In this document: positions 35,091-45,416 of the stretch, piece after piece | Numbering within the stretch: position 1 is the first letter of the stretch | Layout: each line of letters begins with the position of its first letter | NCBI RefSeq assembly: GCF_019649055.1 | Contig: NW_026570453.1 | Span: forward strand, 46,907-110,906 | Reading direction: 5' to 3' | From: Paramacrobiotus metropolitanus | Taxonomy: Eukaryota; Tardigrada; Eutardigrada; Parachela; Macrobiotidae | Length of the DNA stretch: 64,000 nucleotides | Position numbers and translations under genes: made by a program | Notes under the pieces: model-generated | What the model was told of the DNA's origin: nothing | Database searches by the model: none | The model's input: only the letters and a program-made list of their open reading frames with translations

Positions 35091-37563
35091 AACAACCATA
35101 TAACTTGCTCTTATGTACACACCGTTTGACCGTCCTGCAACGTACCGCCATGATCGCCTACATCCAGTCGCTGTAGCTGAGCCAGCACTGTCCGCAACAG
35201 TGCCAGCACCCGGCCATTCTCGCTGTTTCCGGCCTCCTCCTTCACCCGGTTCGAAAACTCATTGGCGTCACTAAAAAGCACCATCGTCATTGCAGCACTA
35301 ACAATCGCCCTAACAATAAAGCGGATGAATGTTGTCTAACCGATTCACCATGTTTGCCTGCCCGTTTGGCCCAGCTTGCCATGAGCGTAGCGTGACTAGA
35401 CACATTACCGGGAGCTGTCCATTCTGTTTCTAAAACGTGATTTGGGTTTTGTTTGTTCTTCCATTCTAATAAATTTACGCCTCCGATCTGGCCGCACAGT
35501 AAGCTGGTGTTTTTCGATTCAGGGAAGCGCAATTATAGCTGCTTGGTGACCTCGCATCATTTTCCAGCCTGAAAATTCGTTTGCTACCTGGAAGTGCTGA
35601 ATAAGCAGTTGCTGTTGAGATGCTTTAAAAGCATCGCTTAATACCTTTACATGTCACACTGACTCACACAATGCACAAGGCAAGTTGACAGTCAGTTACC
35701 TAAGCAGATCGGGCGATGCGTCGTGCAGCGCGATGCGCACCGCTGTCTGCCAGTGCCAGCGCCCCTCCTCCGAATGGGTGGCAGATGCAATCATCCGCGA
35801 CCACAGCAGATCGAGGCGCATTTGCTCGCCATTGTGCGTCATTTTGGCGAACACTTCGGCATAACCGAAGACGAAACAAGCCTGCGCTGTCTGCACGCGT
35901 TCACTAGTGCGCCAGAAACCGGTGACCAGCGATCCTTCCACGGCTTCCATAATGGTCTCACGATGGCGCAACGATACATTGAAAATGTAACCATTTTACG
36001 GCCATATGCAACGGCCATTCGAGACCCATTCTGCTCTCCAGGAAGATATTGCACAACGCGCACAGAGCGTGGTAATGCTAGTTCTATGAAGCCGGGTGTT
36101 GGACGCAGCGCAGCAGCCAGTTCCTGGTGCTGTCCCCGTTTAGCCAGCCGCAGAAATAGGCCTCCACGGTTTTGTGCCGAACCGCCAGTCCAAACAATTC
36201 GATGGCATTATGCAGCGAACCTGTGATCAAAACCACAGGATTGTCATCGCGGATTTTCATTCGGTAGTCGCGGTACGAAAAAGCACAGAGGATCAAGTGT
36301 TACTGTTGTTTAACGGAGGGTGGCGACTTGACTGGCCGCAGGATATTATTTTGATGTTCTTCGTCAATAATATCGAATTTACCCGGCTTGGCTACTCAAT
36401 AAATAATCGATCAATCAATCAATCGTACCAGGCGGAAGCGTTAGGGCTTTCTTGACAGTTCCCGTCACCAGCTTGTATTGACCACCGTCATCCAGAGGAG
36501 TATCTGTCACATTCAACGTCCTGTATGACTGCAGTGCCCCCGCCGTGTTGTCCGGCCACGGCCACGCCATTTCCCGGAAGCAACGCTCGAGATTGCCTGC
36601 ACGGACACAAATCACAGAGTCCAAACATTACAGCAACAATGCCAAAACGGCGGCAACATATCCAACGTGTACCAATGGTTTCGGCCCAATCCGGCGAGTG
36701 AAATGCCGCCAGTCTGTCATAAGCTGCACATCCGTCACGTTCCTGCAGGGTAACCGACTGGATGGTGGCAAGATCACCCGGACTGGAATGTACCGTCGTA
36801 TCCTGGCTCGAATTAGACACTCCTGCAGCTCAGTACTGTTGGTATTACGACACCAGAAAGGGGAAAGCCAATACAGTCATTTCCTAAAGTTTTGGTTTAA
36901 AGTTACTGTAGTGAATGTGGTTGTATGCGTGGATGCATGCATGCGCACTCTGGGCTTGTTGTACTAATCCTAGCGCACCGCATTTAGTAATATGAATGGA
37001 TGACTTCGCCGTCCGAAGAAAACCGCAAAATATGCACTGATGAAGGAATCAACACCCGGCTACGTCCGCCTAGTAGTACGTTGTAAGATCCCCGTAGGCA
37101 GCACCACTGTACAATGGCGCAAAGTGTTGAAAATCCTTGAAAGGCTTTGTCGCTGTACGTGAGACGCTTCTCTCCTTACAGATGACGTATAAGGACCAAA
37201 AGAGCAGACGCGTTTACATTCTCTGTAGGGCTGCGCATAAGCCACTGTACCAGACGGCCTTTTTTCAATTCTGAACCAAAATTAGGAAACGAATGCATAC
37301 TCGTAAAACAGCAAACTCTCTGCACCAACTCACCCGAGTCAATGCTTATTCTGGCTTATAAACACACCTGAATCTAGCTCTTCCGCTTGGGACACATTGA
37401 CGCCCTCCACTCTTTCTCCTGCCTCTTCCTGAGGGAATTCTGCAAACAAGCAGCTTGCACTGCTCGTCACCGTAGACTGAGCGATAGAGCAAACGAATAC
37501 ATTAACGAGTTGTGAAGCAAAAACTGTATAAATGGCTGTATATCCGATTCGCCAACTTGCCAT
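35091..37563 (-). CDS. Unidentified multi-exon gene or pseudogene, possibly secreted
   Basis: ATG at 37563 opens a hydrophobic N-terminus (YTAIYTVFASQLVNVFVC) like a signal peptide. A well-supported intron lies at about 36674-36609: the frame AAFHSPDWAETIG continues as NLERCFREMAWPWPDNTAG after GTGCAG. Later coding-like pieces are DNPVVLITGSLHNAIELFGL (36296-36084), SERVQTAQACFVFGYAEVFA and SEEGRWHWQTAVRIALHD (35971-35700, with donor GTAACT), and DANEFSNRVKEEAGNSENGR (to about 35091). The spacing of LW-R, SEE and SPDLLR, and the last piece, faintly recall the C-terminal domain of M1 aminopeptidases, but no HEXXH zinc site is visible. The exon model is incomplete and frames are broken near 36063-36090. 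Function unknown. Confidence 0.3.
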
Positions 37564-39498
37564 TGCTGTTGTTCATCCCCGCGAGGATCTATCCGACACC
37601 TGCAAGGATTCCTGATTGCCCACCATCGGACTCACATCCAGACTTGGTCCTGGAAACCAGCAGCACGAGGTTCACGAGACCGTAGAGACGGAAGCGCCTT
37701 TCTTTCGCAAGCAAATCACTATTTATTTTGACGAAGTGTCTCGGGGCAACGGTTTTCGTTGGAATTGCAATACTTTATACTGGCACTGTTGCCTGGAAAT
37801 GGAATTAGTTACTGGAATAAAAACAAAATATAGCCGAATTAAAAAACTAATTATTTTTTTTTTACCCTTCCTGAAATATGAATAGCCCCTTGGGGGCCGG
37901 GGGTTTCTTCATAACCGCATTACTAAGTTTACAAAGTTATATCACAATTAGGATCCCCTTACTAAAGTACAGAAAGTTCTTTCACGCAAAACAGGTGCTT
38001 GCATGATTGTAAGTCGCTGCAGTCTGCAGACGAGCCTTTCGCCTACGCTTGGGCGTAGCTGTGACCTTCATGGAAAATTTTTGCTAGTAGTAGAGCAGAT
38101 CTGGGACTCGGAAATAGAATACAGTCTGAGTTACAACAAATTTCATTTTGTTTAAACAGCGACATTTTTCTCAAACGTTTTACCGTAAAAAAGAACGATA
38201 ACGATTACTCTGTAGAGTAATGAGAACACGATCATGGGCTGCTTTCCTTTTTACCGTATTTTATGCTATTATTGAAATTTCGGAGAAAAAGGCATAAAAA
38301 ATTTTGGAAAAATTTTTATAAAAAATTGAAGAAATTTTCATAGAAACTGTAGCGTTTGCTAGTTACTGTGGAACTTCGTCCGGGACACTGCTACTGTATT
38401 TTGAGCATACGCTGACAGAGGGCAATATCAACAAATATATTATGACAGTGAGGGAGGCGCCGCGCCTGGGTTTGCCATGATGCTTGCTTATATCGATAAA
38501 GGGTCGAAAGTCTAGAAATGTTTGGACACAAAAATATCTAAAAACGTCGATATCCGTTTTTGATGCCTTCGCGATTTTGTTAATGGTAAAATAAGCTCGT
38601 ATTCTTAAATTTAGGCTCATGTGTTTTTAGTTTGATACTTTTTTAGATTAAATGCATCTTGCATGTACGGCGGTTTAAAACTGTACTTGAATAAATCAAT
38701 CAGTAACAGTATTTACGTATTAGCAACAGTAAAAAAATATTGCAGTAAAAGCTAACAGTGTTTAATAGTAAAAAATATTACAAAATGGCCTCAGTAAAGT
38801 ACACTCAATGACAATATTTAGGAATCTGCTGGAGTTATGAGTATTTGGTAACTACCTAGCCACAAGAAATAGGTGGTACAACATTTCTTGTGGTGTAGGG
38901 TACGTAGCTTACAACATCCCCAATTTCGCGCATAATACTTTAAATAAGTGGCAATAATATCTATCGCTCGGAGAGCACGCTGCTTCTATTGCAAATAGTG
39001 GTAGTTCCTTCTTAAACTTGGACCGCCACAGAAATGTACCTAAAGGTCAGCCTTTTTGGAGCATCACTTTAATGTGATGTTGATGACCATCTCTTTAGCT
39101 ACTATGGAATTTCTAAACGACCTAAACCACATATGGGACTATCGTTAAGTACTATTTTTGAAAGCTGTCCCTTACGAACAACCTTTTTGATAAGTTTTAC
39201 CTTTCAAAATGCAAGAGCTTAGCGCTTTGTTATTTATAAAAAAATTTATAATTTCTAACTGAAAATTAATAATCGCTACTTCTGTTTGTTTGTTTGTTTG
39301 TTTAATCAGCTTAACGTCTACAACAATCAGGTAAACACCTGCACGAGGTTGCAGACAAACGTTCAAGATCAGCTGTCACAAAAAATGACAGCCCCTTTCA
39401 AAAATTCTTCCAGCTATCGTAATCACAATGCACAGTAAACAAAGTTATTTCAGTATGTAACATAAAACGAAGGATATCACAATAGTCAACAGGATCAA
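37564..39498. other. Intergenic, nothing recognised
   Basis: AT-rich, with no gene, tRNA or structured repeat beyond a TTTG run at 39284-39303. Confidence 0.4.
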
Positions 39499-40060
39499 TC
39501 AGCACACCCATTCTCGCACGAAAACGTTGGAGGGCCAAAGTTCAGGTCGTAGGATTTTATCAGCATCGTCTTTGAATATTCCAATCCGCGCAAACGTCGC
39601 AGTGCGCTTGTCTCCACGTGGGGGAACAAAAACACTTACGAATCTGGTAGAAATTCCTTCGCTGTTCAGCTGATTGGCGATGAAATTGTTGTATGCTTTC
39701 ACACTGGTGAAATTTGAATTTTCAAGGCGAGGAACACCTTTCACGCAAAAATCAGCATGTGGTTTTCGCTTACACTGCAGGGTCTTGCTCAATTCATTGC
39801 GAGGTTCCACGTCAGCACCGTTGTAGATCTGACATCCACGAATAGATTTTGGCAACCGCTTAGTAGCAACGACATGTGCATACGCAGCATGGGTTGGCGG
39901 AGATGACATAGGCGAAGGGTTCGATCGGGTTTCAATGCCAGCTGGCATAAACTCAGGACATTTCATCGCACCAAGCCGCGGCACTTCAACTTTTCGAGGT
40001 TTCCACAGTGCCCCTTTTTTCTCCATCGTCTTCCTCTTCTCATCCAGAAGTTCCCAATTT
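39499..40060 (-). mobile_element. Retroelement ORF1/gag-like C-terminal fragment
   Basis: The frame reads DFCVKGVPRLENSNFTSVKA, FVSVFVPPRGDKRTATFARI and ends ILRPELWPSNVFVREWVC. The closing pattern (a loop, then a beta strand, then L-P-E-WP-V-V-R) is what many non-LTR and other retroelement ORF1/gag RNA-binding domains show; this is recalled, not searched. The open frame continues upstream to 40461, but that part is antisense to an F-box pseudogene and should not be counted. No reverse transcriptase adjoins. Confidence 0.4.
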
Positions 40061-40078
40061 CCCGGAGCGTACGGCGGT

Positions 40079-40687
40079 TTGCCGTGTGACGCCATCCACA
40101 TGACAAACTGCACAGTGGTACTGGATTGCTCCATTGATGAGGAACAGCTAGAGCGAGTGACGAGAGAAATCCCTCCGCCTTCGGCAGTCGGCTTTTGCAC
40201 AGCGCGCATCCCGTTGGGTGGCGATTTCGACTGCTCACTGTGAAATGCGTTGGAGAAGTCGCTGCGTGTACCGCGTGTGGAGCAACTGTCTTCGCTTTCG
40301 CAGTGGTTGTCACAGGTGGCGCATCGGTCCGGAACAAGACACACAAGTGCTGACGTAGTCGATTGCAAAGTAAGAAGTGTGACGGAAAGTTTAATTCGAT
40401 ATGCAGAGAAATTCCTTATCTTTTGTGGTGATGTACATTGAATGCTCGCGCTAAATACCATTGACTTGGTTCACGGAATTGGAAAATAGATTATCAACTG
40501 ATTGAAGTTTGGCTTTTTACAGACGGTATGTGCGGCGCAATCGTCCGATCCGCGTCCGTCGTCGCATTACCGCGGGAAGAAGTGGTGCGTGGACGGACTG
40601 AAAGATTTGCAATTCGAGAAACTATCCCGCATTGCTCTGCACTTCCTCAAGAGTGTTCAGTCTCATGCCCGCAAGGAACGATACTAA
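40079..40687 (+). pseudogene. A-type F-box family 3' fragment
   Basis: It begins abruptly at LPCDAIHMTNCTVVLDCSID, runs to GDFDCSL and hits TGA at 40241-40243 where relatives have Trp, then continues NALEKSLRVPRVEQLSSLSQ to the donor CAAAG|GTAAG's position near 40372. The last exon (about 40521-40687) reads VCAAQSSDPRPSSHYRGKKW and LQFEKLSRIALHFLKSVQSH, ending ARKERY. The two N-terminal modules and the F-box are absent. Confidence 0.8.
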
Positions 40688-41025
40688 GTGTAGTGGTCTG
40701 CCGAGTGTAACTCCCCCCAATAGCCGCTGAACAGTTTGGAGTTTGCATGGTCTACTCTTTAGAAATTTTTTACTAACTATTGTATTTTTTTGCAATTCTA
40801 TTGGAATTTTGCTTAACAGTTTTTGAGTGCTTTTTGTCGCTAATTGGCATTTTGCTTCTGAGGCTCTTTTGCTTCTGCGAATTTTGTTTTCATCTGCAAT
40901 TCCCACAAAACCGTGGTCGATATTTTGAGCAAAAGAGATCGAACGAATTGCTGTTTCTCTTTTGATTGCTGTTGTGATTTTACTGTTTCTTTTCGATCAG
41001 AAGCGTGCACTTCGAAGTGCGCGCT
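40688..41025. other. 3' flank of F-box fragment
   Basis: T-rich; parts resemble the 3' flanks of the A-type copies at 47676 and 57600. No gene. Confidence 0.4.
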
Positions 41026-41133
41026 TGTAGCCGGCAGAAAGGTGAACGGCTCATGCACCAATCAGTCGAAGGTCGGCAGATTGGTGGATGCGATTTCATT
41101 GAACATCCACCGTCCACCTTTCTGCCGGCTACA
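41026..41133. mobile_element. 108-bp MITE with TGTAGCCGGCAG ends and 8-bp target duplication
   Basis: Starts TGTAGCCGGCAGAAAGGTG and ends with its near complement. Flanks TGCGCGCT (41018-41025) and GGCGCGCT (41134-41141) agree at 7 of 8 bases, and an 8-bp duplication suggests the hAT superfamily. The ends match those of the 4.2-kb element starting at 59800. Confidence 0.75.
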
Positions 41134-41285
41134 GGCGCGCTCCGGCAGATTCTCGGATGAGTCGCCCACCATTCTGCCTGACTTCGGCAGGAAGAATGAT
41201 GCAGTCCGTCAGAAAGGCGGATACGATTTGACTGAAGGTCCCCCTTTCTTCAGTCCACCTTCCTGCCGGTGCCAGTTATATTGCA

Positions 41286-41490
41286 TATATAGGGGGCAAA
41301 ACTAAACGTGTTCCATGGTTCCCCTGTATTGCTGCCGTCACCCAGCTGGAGTTTCACGTTGTGGCTAAACATGGCGCTTATGTACCGCGCCAGATTTAAC
41401 CATATGTATTGCCGTAACGTCACACTCCAGGCGGGTGACGGCAGCAATACAGGTGAACCGTGGAACACGCTTAGTTTTGCCCCCTATATA
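41286..41490. mobile_element. 205-bp foldback MITE
   Basis: Ends TATATAGGGGGCAAAACTAA and its exact complement; the arms remain alignable for about 75 bases (GTGTTCCATGGTTCCCCTGT against its complement near 41455). It is non-coding. Confidence 0.8.
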
Positions 41491-41639
41491 AGAAACTGAA
41501 CAGTCATCTCGTTCAGACAGCCGCTCGTGTATCATTCAGACAGCTTTGGGCAGAAATACTCAAAATTAAATATAAAAACACACAAGTGCGCATACTTATC
41601 AATCAAACACACAAGCTTCATACTTATCAATCGATGCCG

Positions 41640-41728
41640 CTGCCAGATTGGTGGACGACCTTTACAGACAGGTTGATGACCTTCATTGAACGTCAACCAT
41701 CAACCCGTCAATCTTCCTGCCGGCTACA
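41640..41728 (-). mobile_element. Terminal remnant of the TGTAGCCGGCAG transposon family
   Basis: Read in reverse from 41728 it matches the terminal ~70 bases of the element at 59800-64000, including the phrase GACGTTCAATGAAGGTCATC. The opposite end is not found, so it is a truncated copy. Confidence 0.7.
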
Positions 41729-42767
41729 AGCGCCTAGCCACAGACTAACAGAAATACGGAAAGTTTGGTAGTCGCAAAAGAGTTATTTGCCAAAAAAGAA
41801 AAATTGTAGAAACAGGGGGAAAGGGAGCAATAAACTGGCCCTTTTCCTAGGAAATGCATGAAATCTACATCTCCAGCCACGAAGGGTCTCCACCTCCGGG
41901 CGGCTGCCCCATACATCAAGCAGAAAGCGTGACACTAGCCAGCTTTAATTCAATGGCTTTTGTATCCGGGTAGATTCAGCTCGCTACAATACACCCCGGA
42001 AAGCTTGAGACTAGCTTGTTTTGTGTTTTCAGCAATGTGATGGGGGAAGGCTGATCAGGGTGATGAGCATTTTTTGCAACTTCTAAAAACATTTGTCTTT
42101 GCTTGAATATTATTTTGTCTTTATTTTGCGGAGCGCAATGTATTGGTTTACCATACAGTTGTGCTACCAAATAAGCAAGTGATAAACACCGGTTGATTCT
42201 ACCTTGTTAGTTTTTGCATTATGTGTTTTGAATATTTGTTTCAAGCTACGTTGATATTCCCTGTTTCTGTACGAATGGTTTGTTACCTGTTTACTCCCTG
42301 TTTCTGGACGTTTCTGTACGTATTTCAGTTTCTGTTCCCAGCAGGATTTTTGCGAAAGACACTGAATCGTCAGAATAGCGCGGCGTCATCTCCTATCCAC
42401 GGATGAGCGTGAACTGCTATGCAGGAGTTGGGCGCATTGATTTCGGTTAAAGAACGCGTTTATTTTCAAATGTCAACGAGAGAAAAAGAAATAAGGCTGC
42501 GGACGTTTCTCATGCTAGCCAAATATATAAGAAATTCCACAAACAGAATACGCCGAAGATGGCGCTTGGCACTCACAATTTGTGTGTCCACAGCAAAACC
42601 AGTTGTGTTTTGAATCCACAACCTTCAGTCAACACTCAAAAGTAAAAACGCAACAAAATTGAGAACTATCGGGAGCATGATATATACAATCGAATTGTTT
42701 CCCCGCGCGATACTCGCAACTGCCCAAGGAGAGAGGAAGTTTGTGGTGAAGACAACGGCCGAGCCGC
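41729..42767. other. Intergenic, nothing recognised
   Basis: 3' flank of the intact C-type gene. No supported gene. Confidence 0.4.
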
Positions 42768-44872
42768 TCATTGGTTGGCTTTGTAGGATTCTTTAAAAAT
42801 CGAAAGAACGTGCAGAGTCAGACGAGAAAGTTTTGCCAGCTGCAAATCCTGCAGGCCGTCCACGCACCACTTCTTCCCGTGGTAATGCGACGAAGAACGC
42901 GGATCGGCCGACTGCAGTGCACACAACACCTGCAACGCAGACGAATGATTGTACATACAAGTAGTACCTTTATTATTTTATTTAGAGATAATTTAGAAAG
43001 CATGAGATGGGATAATCCAGAACAAACTCAATCAATTCGGGTACATCTAACATTATTTGGTAAAAAGCCGTCACCGTTTCCACTTAATATGCTACGGTCA
43101 CTATTATTTGCTGAAGCCTTAACAACAACGCTGGAAGCATTGACAATAGTTCAGCACTAACCTTGCACAACACTTTCCTAAGTGCACTTACGCCAAGTGC
43201 CACAATTGCAAACGACGACAGATTCTGCAGTTCTGGCTCGGGCAGAGCTGGCAGCGCAGCCTCCACTGCTTCCCACAACGCACAGCCGAAACCGGCACCC
43301 AGCGGCATCGGCGGTGTAGAGATGTTCGGCGACAGAAAGGACTTGACGGCATACTCGCCCCAATATGTATGTAACGAGTAGTACAGAATAACGGTGCAGT
43401 TGATCATACGGACGGCGTCACACGGGAGACTGTCACATAATTCCACAAATGCTTCCAAGGGATAATACCAGCTTCCAACGTATTTCACCATCGTTTGATC
43501 AGAGTTCGCGCTCTTTAGATGCAGTCCGCATGCGGAATCCCACGCTCCCACATAATCAGAATTCGAAGAGCTTTTGATGAGCACGCGCAGAGACGTTAAA
43601 CCGATGAAATGCAGGCTCCGCAGTCGGATTCCGGTGTGACGCTCAGCAACATGCTGAATCATACCTACGACTGCCAAGAAATCGGTAATGCCAAAACTCC
43701 CCTCGCTTTCATCCAGAACAAGGTGCAGGGTATGGACGCGCAGGCATTTGTAGATAACCGCCAAGCGGAAGAAACGGGAATAGACGTCGGGTGTCCGGCT
43801 GGTAATTGTGATCGTGGCCGTCAGCGTAGGCGAGCAGATGACAGCGTTCCATGTCGCCGAGACAACGCGCAGCACATTCTGCGTCACAGTGTCCAAATGT
43901 GAAAACACTTCCATCCATAACTCGGGCGGCAAATCACGCCTCTCAGTATTTTCCTGTTGTTCCCGTGGCAATTTTAAGTTACGGATCTGATTTAACTTGC
44001 TGCCAGCCAAGGCTGCCTATGAATTAAACAGCACAGACCTTCACAATTGCCATTGCATAGCAATTATTTAAACATTTATTCGTATTTTGGCTGCTTAAAT
44101 CACCATTTCTGCTAGGCATCGATCTGGCTCACAATCAACAGAACATCCAAGCAAAATTCGTGCATTTACATAAATACCCCAAGATAATCTTGCTCACCAG
44201 ACGGGATCTCTGTCTGGCATCCCGGTTCTTCCAGTGCTTCGAAAGAAACACTAATCCCAACTGGCCATCCACGAGATCAGTCATGCAGAACTTCGCCCCT
44301 CCGAAGTGGAGGTAGTACTCTCTGGCAGCCTTCATCAACGCCTCGGCCTCTTTAGCAGACATTTTGCGAAACTCCTCATCCAACTGCACAACAACTTTTG
44401 CCAATGTCCCACTTTGAACGGGTGCACTCCGCTTCATCATCGCGGTGATTTCAGCCAAGTATCCCTCGACGACACAGGGCGCCCAGCGAAGACGCTGCAG
44501 AGGCACGATATCAGTGGAAGACATTTCGCTGCCCAAATTCTGCCACTGGACAACGGCCGCTTCGCATTTCTGGTAGCTCAAACCGGGTTCGACACTGAGT
44601 ATTTCCGCGTCCAGCCAAATCCACGGTCCTGACGGTGTCTCGGGTACGAGCACTTGCACGGGAACGTCCTCGCCAAGTAATTCGGCAAACTCATTTGTAG
44701 GGACTAGGAAGGGCCAGAAGACGCTGCCGAAGGGGTAAAATTTGCTTCTCTGATTCGGGCAGAGGAGGTCGACGAAGAGTCCGTTGCTGTTCACGTCCAC
44801 CACTCGGCCGAAACGAAAAAAGCCACCGTCTCCCACAACATGGACGCTGTTGATGCGACCGATCCCGCTGGG
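42768..44872 (-). CDS. C-type F-box family protein, 3 exons, 563 aa, intact
   Basis: Exons are 44872-44198 (225 codons), 44016-43162 (285) and 42929-42768 (53 plus stop); both introns (181 and 232 bases) are GT-AG and phase 0. Module 1, residues ~1-55: MPSGIGRINSVHVVGDGGFF, RFGRVVDV. Module 2, ~70-135: VQVLVPETPSGPWIWLDAEI, then a Val-rich strand and STDIVPLQRL; both look like Tudor/Agenet folds. Residues ~180-205 contain the conserved FCMTDLVDGQLGL. The F-box is ~252-292 (LPPELWMEVFSHLDTVTQN). The body contains LPCDAVRMINCTVILYYS. The last exon reads QSADPRSSSHYHGKKWCVDG. It would act as an SCF substrate receptor; the target is unknown. It is divergently oriented to the A-type pseudogene at 45417. 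It is the longest-known intact reference for this subfamily here; its left-arm partner is truncated. Confidence 0.85.
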
Positions 44873-45416
44873 CATTTTTCTGACGATAACCAGCACGAAT
44901 TCGAAAGGAAGGAGTTGTTGACTGCCAATCACAACTCCGCAGTGGTAGTCGAATGAATTGCAACAACTACGGAAGATTTGCTAGCTAGAGTAGACTGCTT
45001 TGTAACTTAAAGAGAATATTCGTGAAAAAAATTTAGAAAGAAGCTCAACATCACATGTAAATTGTAATGTATGAAAATTTTGGCTTGGTCTTGATTCGGC
45101 AGCACACCCGGACCCGCATTGAATGCACCCTGTTATTAGCTGGTTTTGCCCGCTGTACTTGCAAGGGGCGTAGTGTACGTAATGAATTTGTAGAAACCGT
45201 ACGTAGTGAATTTTAGTTTTACCGTACGTGAACTTCCGGCTGACGCGCAGCGAAGATCCTCTGGAAAATGTGGTGTAAGTTGGTCATTCAAAATACTTGC
45301 CGTCGTCTTCTAGGCAGCGTTACCGAGCACTTACTTTTACGGTCACGATTTCTCTCTCCGATTTCATTTAAATCCGAACTCCGTTTATTAACCAGGCAAA
45401 ATCGCGCACTTCAAGA

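Noticed and set aside
35723-36226. 167-codon plus-strand frame
   Set aside because: The minus strand has better coding character and a splice donor at the right place; the plus frame shows no motif.
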